A stretch of 64,000 bases of DNA from contig JAFKGQ010000006.1 of NCBI GenBank assembly GCA_017307755.1, positions 1-64,000 on the forward strand. The letters are read 5' to 3'. How positions within the stretch are numbered: the stretch's first letter is position 1; every line of letters begins with the position of its first letter. A program made the translations under genes and the position numbers. Origin of the DNA: Chitinophagaceae bacterium. Lineage in GTDB: Bacteria > Bacteroidota > Bacteroidia > Chitinophagales > Chitinophagaceae. Positions 57,601-64,000 of this stretch are shown here, piece after piece. The notes below the pieces were generated by a model that saw only the letters and a program-made list of their open reading frames with translations, made no database searches and had not been told where the DNA came from.

Positions 57601-58739
57601 CCGCCGCCATCCGTCCCGATCCATAGGTTCTCGTCCTTATCCTCAAAAAATGCGGAAGCAAAATTGTTGACCAGGCTATTGGGAACAGATGGATTATGTA
57701 CAATCGTCTGGAATAGGCTTTTTTGTCCGTCTATGACGTCGATCCCTCCTTTCAGGGTACCTATCCATTTCCTGGACTCCTTGTCTTCATAAATGGCAAA
57801 CACCGACTCACTGGTTAAGGTGTTCTTATGCTCTCCGGGCAACAGGTACTCCATTTTTCCAATGGAAGTATGCAGGATATTGATCCCCCCGCCTTCCGTC
57901 CCGATCCATAATTGCCCCTGCTTATCCAAAGACAGACAGACCACATTGACGGAGCTTAGTCCGCCGGGTCCTTCACTATAAGATCTCACCATCGCATCAG
58001 AGACGGTGGAATACTGGTACAATCCTTTGGATGTCCCTATCCACAGCGTTTCCGTATCGCCCGCCTCCAGGCTGCTGGCGGTATTCAAAGTGTTGTTCAC
58101 CAGACGTATCTCTTTGGTTACGTCATCATAAAGACATAGCCCGACACCCTGGATGAACAGCCATATACGTTGTTGTTTGTCTACACAGATCGCCTGGACA
58201 TTGTACCCGGTCATTACAGTGGAACCCTGTTTATACGGCAGTTGAACCGCCTCTCCGCTATCCGCCTGCTGCACCAGCAACCCCCATCCATTGGTGCCGA
58301 TCAGCATATCGCCCTTCACATCCTTTTTGATCGTAGTAACATTATACCTGATCCTTGCCCTCCATTTCGCGTCAAAAGGGGAATAATAGGCTGGACGGAA
58401 TCCGGCCGTAAGATTATTATAAATGCCGATCCCCTGACCCGTACCCACCCAAATATTATTGTGATTGTCTTCATTAATAGTATAGATATAATTATGCGGC
58501 AGGGAGGTCGAGTCATTTAATTTGTTGCGGAATACCTTAAACTCGTAGCCGTCATAACGGCTCAACCCATCATAGGTGCCAAACCACATAAAGCCGTAAT
58601 GGTCCTGGAAAATACACCGCACTGAATTGTTGGACAGCCCCTGCTCAATACCTATATGTGTTATAGGCGGATAATCCGCCGCCCACAGATAGCCGGCAAA
58701 CAAATTGAGCATAAAAATTAAGGCAGAACGCTTACCCAT
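54639..58739 (-). CDS. Hybrid two-component system regulator (propeller sensor, kinase, receiver, AraC)
   Basis: A 1,366-residue single-chain sensor-regulator. Signal/anchor at 1-20; two-component propeller repeats to about 690 (NIWVGTGQGIGIYN, NLWIGTDGGGMSIWD); Y_Y_Y domain; membrane segment about 773-795 (WWAYLLYVSLAGAMIYYY). Cytoplasmic part: dimerisation/phosphoacceptor domain with His836 in SISHEFRTPL, ATPase domain (NLISNALKFTPPGG, GFGIGLYLVK), receiver with Asp1150 in VIISDIVMQD, and C-terminal AraC helix-turn-helix pair (MSHSNLYKKVK, AALAAGFNDLRYFREQFYK). These sensors bind glycan fragments in the periplasm and activate susCD. It starts 2 bp after the rpiA stop, so both are probably one transcript. 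Confidence 0.95.
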   Translation of the reverse strand: MGKRSALIFMLNLFAGYLWAADYPPITHIGIEQGLSNNSVRCIFQDHYGFMWFGTYDGLSRYDGYEFKVFRNKLNDSTSLPHNYIYTINEDNHNNIWVGTGQGIGIYNNLTAGFRPAYYSPFDAKWRARIRYNVTTIKKDVKGDMLIGTNGWGLLVQQADSGEAVQLPYKQGSTVMTGYNVQAICVDKQQRIWLFIQGVGLCLYDDVTKEIRLVNNTLNTASSLEAGDTETLWIGTSKGLYQYSTVSDAMVRSYSEGPGGLSSVNVVCLSLDKQGQLWIGTEGGGINILHTSIGKMEYLLPGEHKNTLTSESVFAIYEDKESRKWIGTLKGGIDVIDGQKSLFQTIVHNPSVPNSLVNNFASAFFEDKDENLWIGTDGGGMSIWDRRKDRFMNFRHIPGNGSSLSNNSVTSIRQDHLNNIWIGTYGGGIDRFNRGSGTFEHLKCINDHTGEENKNVWLLYEDRDNNLWVTTFANGKLYRFRPELRRFEVFSQEFTDLIALTEDKNGRLWAGDSHQLIGIDKQNKNHSFYEIGKPVRAIHEDNRGNFWVGTEGGGLILFDRQHGKILARWSDADGLCNNAVLNILEDAGGCLWLSTFNGLSKFNPDSKKFKNFYQSDGLQSNQFLYSAALKLRSGELVFGGINGFNLFFPDIIRPRSYMPPLLLTGMRVGNKPVSIDDRYMIKSSDGQVRSLKIPYNEAILSFDFAALEYSSPSNISYAYYLEGWDKDWNYTKSVRTINYSHLQEGRYHLRLRSTNAEGVWNTRETVLNIIVLPPWYRSWWAYLLYVSLAGAMIYYYRRYKARQTKLEYEIKIAHLDAEKEKEINEKRLSFFTSISHEFRTPLTLIINPVKDILQKSADRSGEDYEQVNMVYRNARRLLSLVDQLLLFRKAESEGDRLKIARLNFYSLCQDVYLAFVQKAKADRIEYLFECDNGELELYADREKMEIVFYNLISNALKFTPPGGKVLFRINETVGKVEVTIADTGRGIPREAGRKLFEKFYQAGEKGVPAKTGFGIGLYLVKQFVESHKGTVSYDSEPGKGTSFLVSLQKGRDHLGDQPVLEEGVSSPVILEELAGDDAPQTRSRSGEESRARLDSLVSENHVILVVDDNEQMLEYIGQIFKDRYTVYKASGGEEGLQLAKKHQPDVIISDIVMQDMTGIDLCRVIKEDPALSHIPLILLTGSPSRETQLQGVEGGADDYITKPFEKEILLARVVSLLKSRNNLQKYFYNEITLQKNSLKISEEDKAFIDRCIAIVESHLDDDDFTIKTLAAAIGMSHSNLYKKVKSVSGGSVNNFIRWIRLRRVAELLINTDKNVNEAALAAGFNDLRYFREQFYKLFGMMPSEYIKKFRPAFSKSLHVNRDLPKK

Positions 58740-58741
58740 TC

Positions 58742-59422
58742 CTATCGTATGATTTTTATACCACCCGGCCCCGCGATAATGGCCAGACGGACTATATTGA
58801 CAAAAAGGGAATGTTCCAGCACGCCGGGAATTCCGTTTACTTTTTCATTCACCAACGCCGGCTCGGGAAAGACAGTCCATCTGCAATCCAGAAGAAAATT
58901 ACCATTCTCCGTGATAACCGCCCCATCCTTCCTGTCGCTGAGCCTGATCCTGCACTCAGATGGATGCAGCAACTGCTGCAGACGGTTCATGACAAATGCC
59001 AGCGCATCGGGTATTACCTCCACCACCAGCGGATATTTTCCATCCAGCTTTTCCACGGATTTTGACTCATCCCCGATCAGGATGAATTCATGGGCCATGG
59101 ACGCCAGTATCTTTTCCCTTGTATGGATACCGCCGCCGCTCTTCAACGCATTCAGTCTGCTGTCAAACTGATCGCAACCGTCAAAATACAGGTCGATCTC
59201 CCCCAGGTCCCCCATTTCTTTGACGACAAACCCCGACTGCTGCAGGAGCATTTTTGTATTAAAAGAAGACGTCACCGTAGTGATCGATCCTGCCAGGGCC
59301 GGCACATCCTTGATACCCTGGACAAGATAGGCGATGGTGCTGCCCGCGCCAAAGCCCACTACGCTGTTCTCTTTTATCAGTTTTACAGCCGCCAGGGCCG
59401 CCTGTTGTTTCAAGTCGCTCAT
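58742..59422 (-). CDS. rpiA: Ribose-5-phosphate isomerase A
   Basis: A 226-residue cytoplasmic enzyme. RpiA motifs: VVGFGAGSTIAYLVQGI (substrate loop), LYFDGCDQFDSRLNALKSGGGIHTREKILASMA and VDGRY-like PLVVEVIPDALAFV. It interconverts ribulose 5-phosphate and ribose 5-phosphate in the pentose phosphate pathway. It is immediately upstream of the hybrid sensor gene (2-bp gap) in the same direction, an unusual neighbour that links the locus to pentose use. Divergent from the DinB gene with a 41-bp gap. Confidence 0.93.
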   Translation of the reverse strand: MSDLKQQAALAAVKLIKENSVVGFGAGSTIAYLVQGIKDVPALAGSITTVTSSFNTKMLLQQSGFVVKEMGDLGEIDLYFDGCDQFDSRLNALKSGGGIHTREKILASMAHEFILIGDESKSVEKLDGKYPLVVEVIPDALAFVMNRLQQLLHPSECRIRLSDRKDGAVITENGNFLLDCRWTVFPEPALVNEKVNGIPGVLEHSLFVNIVRLAIIAGPGGIKIIR

Positions 59423-59444
59423 ATCCGGCGAAGATAAGAAGGAA

Positions 59445-59452
59445 AACTTTTG
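59445..59452 (+). promoter_or_regulatory. Possible -7 promoter box before the DinB gene
   Basis: AACTTTTG matches TAnnTTTG at all but the first base, 11 bp before the ATG at 59,464. It lies in the 41-bp gap shared with divergent rpiA. Visual call. Confidence 0.3.
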
Positions 59453-59463
59453 TAAATTTCCGC

Positions 59464-59940
59464 ATGAACAACACCATCCTCAACCTTACCCGCCAGTTGT
59501 CCGAACTCACAGACGGTGAGCTTTGGATAGATGAAACCTTTTTAAAAAAACTCACCGGCCTCACCGAAGAACAGGCCTTTACCCGCCCCTACCCCTCTGT
59601 ACACAGCGTGGCGGAAATAGTATCCCATCTCCTTGAATGGCGTATTTCCGTCCTTTCCATCCTACAGGGCGGCTCCCGTACCCTCACCATGGGCAGTCCA
59701 TCCGATTGGAAAAATAATGCCACCCTCCGACAAGAAGGGTGGCCCGTCTTAAAGGAAAAATTTTATAAAAGCCAACAGGATATCATCGCATTCCTAAGCC
59801 GGCAACAGGATGACTACCTCCTGCAGGTGGACAGTAAAGAGAACCATACCTATCTATATTACACCGAAGGCCTGATCCATCACGACATATATCATCTCGG
59901 TCAGATCGGGCTGGTGATAAAAATGCTGACGACTACATGA
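59464..59940 (+). CDS. DinB-superfamily protein
   Basis: A 158-residue four-helix-bundle protein of the DinB/YfiT metal-binding group: VHSVAEIVSHLLEWR, then WPVLKEKFYKSQQDIIAFL and the C-terminal LIHHDIYHLGQIGLVI, whose His residues form the usual metal triad. These are thiol-dependent transferases or hydrolases, but the reaction is unknown here. The stop overlaps the propeller kinase start by 4 bp (ATGA), so the two genes are coupled. Confidence 0.85.
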   Translation: MNNTILNLTRQLSELTDGELWIDETFLKKLTGLTEEQAFTRPYPSVHSVAEIVSHLLEWRISVLSILQGGSRTLTMGSPSDWKNNATLRQEGWPVLKEKFYKSQQDIIAFLSRQQDDYLLQVDSKENHTYLYYTEGLIHHDIYHLGQIGLVIKMLTTT

Positions 59941-62918
59941 CACGTCGCCTGTTATCGGTCTTTTTCTATTTCATCCCTATAACCATATGGGGGCAATCCC
60001 CTTCTTTCTCTTTCAGGACCATCGGGATCAACCAGGGATTGTCCCAGAGTTGTGTCATCGACATCGCTTTCGACAGCCTCGGTTTTGCCTGGTTTGCTAC
60101 GCAGGATGGCCTCAACAGGTATGATGGAAAGGATTTTCTGGTATTCCCAAAAAATTTCGACGACATCACCACTCACACCGGCAGCCGGCTGGGGAAACTG
60201 GTCCTGGGCAAGGCCGGCACACTCTGGCTGCTCACCAGCGGAGGTCATCTGGAAAAAATGGGACTCCATGACCATCGTTTTACAGACGCGGCAACCACCC
60301 TCATCACCTGCGTCTACGAAGACACCTGTCATGACCAATGGCTGGGTACCGCAGACAGAGGCATTATTTTCCGCCCCGCGAACCCATCCACACCGGCTCC
60401 GGCTATCACGCTGCCCTCTCCTTCCGTCTCCCAGATCACGCAAGACAAAGAAGGGCGATACTGGATCCTCACGAATAATGGCCTCGTCGTATTCAACCCC
60501 GCTACACATACGCAAAAAACCTTTCTCCCGGGCGTACCCTGCAGTTGGCTCAGCCAGGATAATAAAGGGAGCTACTGGCTGGGGACCTATGGCAAAGGGA
60601 TATATAAGCTTTCTAATAAAGACACTATCTTTCACCCCTTCGCATCCCTGCCTTCCGACCTCATCATACAGGCAGTCACCGTCGACCGCAATGATCGTGT
60701 ATGGGTCGGCACATACGGCAATGGGCTCTTCCTGATAGAGGAAGAAAGGATCAATCACTTCCTCGCGGACAAATCAGACCCTTTTTCCCTTCCATATAAC
60801 GATATCCTCTGTATCCGTGAAGATCCTTACGGAGGTATCTGGATCGGCACGGACGGGGGCGGTGTGGCGCAGTACAATGCCCGCTTTTCCAACTTCTCCC
60901 TTTTGTCTAGGGAGAACGTTCCCGGTAATATGCCCATCGAACAGGTAAGAGCCATCACCACCGGCCCGCAAAAAGGCATCTGGATAGGTACTTCCAATAA
61001 AGGGCTGAGCTATGTGGATCGATCTACAGGCAAATTCACCGCCCTCTCATTATCTCCTTACAGAAAAGGCATCAGCAATTATGAAAGGATTGTTTCCCTT
61101 TTTACTGACAGGGAAGGGGATTGTTGGGTCGGGACCCAGGGCAATGGGCTGCTCATTATGGACGGAAAGACAAAAGCTGTAAAAAAACATTTTCATCCTG
61201 ACGCCAATCGTCTTATCCGGCTGCCGGACCACACCATCTGGTGTATGTTGCCAGACACAGGTTCCCGGGTATGGGTAGGGACACGTAATGGCGGACTCTG
61301 CCTCGTGGACAAATATGCCGGCCCTCTGCGTATCTTTGACAATACAACCCTGCCGGAGAACAACATCCGCTCGCTGGTCCGCATAGATGACAGCATCATC
61401 TGTATCGGTTTTGAAAATAAAGGCATACGTTTTTTCAACTACCACACAGGCGCCCTGCTCCCGGAAACATCCCTTGCCCCTGTATTACAAAGACCATTCA
61501 ACCTCAAATGCCTGTTTTATCAACATCCCAAACTATGGATAGGCACGCTGGGCAACGGTATTTTTATATATGACCTCCACACAAATATTCTTACCTCTAT
61601 CTCGGAAAAAGAAGGGTTACCAAATAATACAGTCTATGGCATCCTCCCTGATCATTACGGCAGCTTCTGGATGAGCACAAATAAAGGACTCTGTTGTTTC
61701 CACCCGCCGGCCAGCCTCGATCATACGGACAAGACCCATTTCACCGTTTTCACCCATGAGGACGGTCTGCAAAGCAACGAATTCAATACAGGCGCTTATC
61801 ACGAAGGCAGGGATGGAGAGCTGTTTTTCGGCGGCGTCAACGGGCTTACGATGTTTCATCCCACCCGGCTGACAGTCGATGGACAGCAGCCCGGCATCGT
61901 CCTCACGGGCATAATGGTAAACAACTCTCCTTTACAGGAAGATACCGTAGCCGCTTATCGAAAGATGCTGGACCTTTCCTACTGGCAGAATTCCCTCTCG
62001 TTCAACTTTGCCGCACTGGATTTTGTCGCAAGCAATAAGATCGCGTATTTCTATCGGCTGCAACCGTACGAATCTCAGTGGATCGAAGCCGGTCATCGTA
62101 ATTATACCGCCTATACCAACCTTGATCCCGGAAATTATACCTTTCAGATAAAGGCCGTCTCACCCTTTTCCAGAGGAGATGCACGGATCACAACCATGGA
62201 GATCAGGGTTCGCCCCCCCTTCTGGCAGACCTGGTGGTTCATCGCCCTTTGCATACTGTCCCTCGCAGGCCTGTTGTATGCATTCTATCGCTATCGCATC
62301 AGCCAATTGATGAAAGTACAGCAGATACGCCACCGGATCGCCACCGATCTTCATGACGACATAGGTTCGGCGCTCACCAATATCAGCCTGCTTTCAGAGC
62401 TTAGCCGCAAAAGCCTCACAAAAGGCAACGACGCCGGAACCTTCCTGGATAGGATCTCCGAAGAAGTACAAAGCTCCGGCCAGGCCCTGGACGACATTGT
62501 ATGGAGCATCAATACCAACAACGATACATTGGAACAAATGGTGGCACGCATGCGCCGCTATGCAGCCGAGATCTTCGATGGCGCCGATATACGCTACGAA
62601 TTCGATATGTCCATCCCATCCACCCAGCGACGGCTGAATATGGAGCAGAGAAGGGATTGCTTCCTCGCCTTTAAAGAGATCCTGAATAATATTTACAAAC
62701 ATGCCCGCGCCCTCAACGTACGTATCCGTCTGACCATGGAGGGCAGTTCCTTCCGGATAGAGGTTTCCGACGACGGCAAAGGTTTTGACACCCGGGCCGT
62801 CACCCAACGCAACGGTCTTAAGAACATACGGCTAAGAGTAGACAAATGGAGAGGCGCTGCACGCATTGAATCTTCCGCATCGGGAACAAGGGTGGCGGTG
62901 GAATTCCCACTGGCTTAA
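59937..62918 (+). CDS. Propeller sensor histidine kinase (HisKA_3 type)
   Basis: A 993-residue membrane kinase. Signal/anchor (LLSVFFYFIPITIWGQS); propeller repeats to about 640 (GIWIGTDGGGVAQYNARF, VWVGTRNGGLCLVD); Y_Y_Y domain about 684-743; membrane segment about 763-783 (WFIALCILSLAGLLYAFYR). The cytoplasmic part carries the NarL-type dimerisation motif ATDLHDDIGSALTNISL with His806 and an ATPase domain (EILNNIYKHA, VSDDGKGFD). It lacks receiver and AraC parts, unlike the hybrid sensor at 54,639-58,739, although its periplasmic half is similar. It partners the LuxR-type regulator 66 bp downstream. Confidence 0.93.
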   Translation: MTRRLLSVFFYFIPITIWGQSPSFSFRTIGINQGLSQSCVIDIAFDSLGFAWFATQDGLNRYDGKDFLVFPKNFDDITTHTGSRLGKLVLGKAGTLWLLTSGGHLEKMGLHDHRFTDAATTLITCVYEDTCHDQWLGTADRGIIFRPANPSTPAPAITLPSPSVSQITQDKEGRYWILTNNGLVVFNPATHTQKTFLPGVPCSWLSQDNKGSYWLGTYGKGIYKLSNKDTIFHPFASLPSDLIIQAVTVDRNDRVWVGTYGNGLFLIEEERINHFLADKSDPFSLPYNDILCIREDPYGGIWIGTDGGGVAQYNARFSNFSLLSRENVPGNMPIEQVRAITTGPQKGIWIGTSNKGLSYVDRSTGKFTALSLSPYRKGISNYERIVSLFTDREGDCWVGTQGNGLLIMDGKTKAVKKHFHPDANRLIRLPDHTIWCMLPDTGSRVWVGTRNGGLCLVDKYAGPLRIFDNTTLPENNIRSLVRIDDSIICIGFENKGIRFFNYHTGALLPETSLAPVLQRPFNLKCLFYQHPKLWIGTLGNGIFIYDLHTNILTSISEKEGLPNNTVYGILPDHYGSFWMSTNKGLCCFHPPASLDHTDKTHFTVFTHEDGLQSNEFNTGAYHEGRDGELFFGGVNGLTMFHPTRLTVDGQQPGIVLTGIMVNNSPLQEDTVAAYRKMLDLSYWQNSLSFNFAALDFVASNKIAYFYRLQPYESQWIEAGHRNYTAYTNLDPGNYTFQIKAVSPFSRGDARITTMEIRVRPPFWQTWWFIALCILSLAGLLYAFYRYRISQLMKVQQIRHRIATDLHDDIGSALTNISLLSELSRKSLTKGNDAGTFLDRISEEVQSSGQALDDIVWSINTNNDTLEQMVARMRRYAAEIFDGADIRYEFDMSIPSTQRRLNMEQRRDCFLAFKEILNNIYKHARALNVRIRLTMEGSSFRIEVSDDGKGFDTRAVTQRNGLKNIRLRVDKWRGAARIESSASGTRVAVEFPLA

Positions 62919-62972
62919 CCTCTCCCCCACACAATCCCTCAAAAGGATGATCCCCCATTACCCAAATCTGCC

Positions 62973-62980
62973 TAATTTTA
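62973..62980 (+). promoter_or_regulatory. Possible -7 promoter box before the LuxR-type regulator
   Basis: TAATTTTA matches TAnnTTTG in seven of eight positions, 4 bp before the ATG at 62,985, in the only sizeable gap (66 bp) of the operon. Could provide extra expression of the regulator. Visual call. Confidence 0.25.
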
Positions 62981-62984
62981 CGGC

Positions 62985-63617
62985 ATGCCCACTACCCGCA
63001 TCGCCATTTTCGAAGATAATGAACGCCTGAGAGAGACGCTTACCTACCTCCTAAAAATGAACGATTATGAGGTCGTAGGCGACTACGGCCGCTGTGACGA
63101 GGCAGCCACCATCGTCCGGGTATACCAGCCCGACGTCGTGCTGATGGACATCGATATGCCGGGGGAGAGTGGTATACAGGGCGTAAGATTCATAAAGGAA
63201 GCCAGACCCGATACCGCCGTCATCATGTACACCGTCTTCGAAGACGATGACAAGCTCTTCCAATGTCTCTGCGCAGGCGCCAACGGCTATCTCCTGAAAA
63301 AAACACCCCCTGCCCGTCTATTCGACGCTATCCAGGAAGTCCTGGAAGGAGGCGCCCCCATGTCGCCTGTCATTGCCCGTAAGGTCCTGCTTAGTTTCCA
63401 GGCCCCGGAGACAGGAAATAATAAATATGATCTGTCGGCAAGAGAAATAGAAGTGCTGCAATGGCTGACGAAGGGTTACAGCATCAAATCCATCGCCTCC
63501 GAAATGCACCTCGCCTTTGATACCGTCCGCTCTCACCTGAAAAATATCTATCGTAAACTGCACGTCAACTGTGGCAAAGAAGCTATCGCCAAAGCCATCA
63601 GCGAAAGGATCGTCTGA
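62985..63617 (+). CDS. NarL/LuxR-type response regulator
   Basis: A 210-residue regulator. The receiver has FEDNERL, Asp55 in VVLMDIDMPG, MYTVFEDD and the Lys in YLLKKTPPARL. The C-terminal LuxR helix-turn-helix starts near 145 (LSAREIEVLQWLTKGYSIKS; HLAFDTVRSHLKNIYRKL). It is the cognate output of the upstream propeller kinase. Targets may include the right-hand minus-strand genes, which is only a guess from position. Confidence 0.93.
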   Translation: MPTTRIAIFEDNERLRETLTYLLKMNDYEVVGDYGRCDEAATIVRVYQPDVVLMDIDMPGESGIQGVRFIKEARPDTAVIMYTVFEDDDKLFQCLCAGANGYLLKKTPPARLFDAIQEVLEGGAPMSPVIARKVLLSFQAPETGNNKYDLSAREIEVLQWLTKGYSIKSIASEMHLAFDTVRSHLKNIYRKLHVNCGKEAIAKAISERIV

Positions 63618-63632
63618 TCTCGCTCAAACCAT

Positions 63633-64000
63633 CTAATTCCCGACGGTCAACCCCGGCCAGTCATCCGTCCGGAAAGGAGAAGCCGGCAACCCTTCTTTAT
63701 TATACAGATTACACCCTTCCGGATTCCCTGCCCATGCATACCGCACTGCCGCCGGATGATCCACCCCCGGAGCAGACACTTCTACCGTCGCTCCTCTGAT
63801 CACTGCCTTTGCCCAGACAAATTTCCGGTCGCCTCCTGCAACGGCAAAATAGGTCAGGCTGTCCCCGCCCTTTGTCACAAGCCCTCCGCCTACATTATCA
63901 AAAGATAGCACGATCTTATTCCCGCCCACACGCATTCCCCGGTATAACGGACCCGACGATAAAATCTTTTTTTCTCCATAAGCCTCTCGCAGCTCGGCCC
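63633..64000 (-). CDS. Sialate O-acetylesterase-like protein, C-terminal part (5' truncated by window edge)
   Basis: The reading frame is open to base 64,000, so the N-terminus lies outside. Visible end: YGEKKILSSGPLYRGM, LSFDNVGGGL, VRYAWAGNPEGCNLYNKEGL and ASPFRTDDW, the characteristic C-terminus of sialate O-acetylesterase-like (SASA) enzymes, which in Bacteroidota deacetylate sialic acids or plant glycans. The catalytic Ser/His are not in view. Stop is 15 bp from the convergent LuxR-type regulator's stop. Its presence near the glycan loci suggests a carbohydrate esterase. Confidence 0.85.
   Translation of the reverse strand, partial: AELREAYGEKKILSSGPLYRGMRVGGNKIVLSFDNVGGGLVTKGGDSLTYFAVAGGDRKFVWAKAVIRGATVEVSAPGVDHPAAVRYAWAGNPEGCNLYNKEGLPASPFRTDDWPGLTVGN

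Overview
The window looks like chromosome from a Bacteroidota bacterium, most likely family Chitinophagaceae (Chitinophaga-like). The evidence is tandem SusC/SusD pairs, a hybrid two-component regulator, DUF4249 and DUF1735 lipoproteins, STN-type TonB-dependent receptors, LytS/LytTR regulators, and AT-rich TAnnTTTG-like boxes close to start codons. No rRNA, tRNA, CRISPR array, transposase or integrase was found. Most genes are GC-rich, but about 2,990-7,440 is clearly AT-rich and behaves as an accessory island.

Layout. 1-7,317: a polymorphic-toxin locus. It holds the 3' end of a large RHS/YD-repeat protein with a cysteine-hydrolase tip, a lipoprotein that is probably its immunity protein, then an orphan RHS tip cassette with a different, glycine-rich and possibly membrane-acting C-terminus. 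Two duplicated membrane proteins (candidate immunity) and an unknown secreted protein follow. 7,456-10,324: a DUF1223 protein, a LytS-type kinase with LytTR regulator, and a stand-alone LytTR protein. 10,569-14,125: a small membrane protein and a GH106-like rhamnosidase. 14,285-22,545: a five-gene cell-envelope operon (unknown secreted protein, STN TonB receptor, two DUF4249 lipoproteins, an MG2-domain protein). 22,649-32,631: assorted genes (PLD-like enzyme, SnoaL-like lipoprotein with a strong terminator, di-haem peroxidase, purple acid phosphatase, serine hydrolase, integral-membrane patatin). 32,651-39,421: a zeta-toxin-like pair, a second GH106-like enzyme, FKBP isomerase, ring-cleaving dioxygenase, two small genes and an SDR. 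39,445-59,422: a polysaccharide utilisation locus on the minus strand. 59,464-63,617: DinB, a propeller histidine kinase and a LuxR-type regulator. The right edge cuts a sialate O-acetylesterase-like gene.

How the parts work together. The utilisation locus reads rpiA, hybrid sensor/AraC regulator, a 322-bp control region, susC1, susD1, susC2, susD2, a DUF1735/DUF5013 surface lipoprotein, a beta-helix-GH35 fusion and a GH43 enzyme. The GH35, galactanase-like GH43 and beta-helix enzymes, with two GH106-like rhamnosidases and an acetylesterase elsewhere in the window, suggest a galactose/pentose/rhamnose-containing plant polysaccharide such as arabinogalactan or pectin side chains. This is inference. 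Co-transcription of rpiA with the sensor would tie the response to pentose metabolism.

The least ordinary parts are the RHS tip cassettes with two different toxin/immunity types, the beta-helix-GH35 fusion, the rpiA-sensor operon, the membrane-embedded patatin, and the MG2 protein that carries a TonB-plug-like segment without a barrel.
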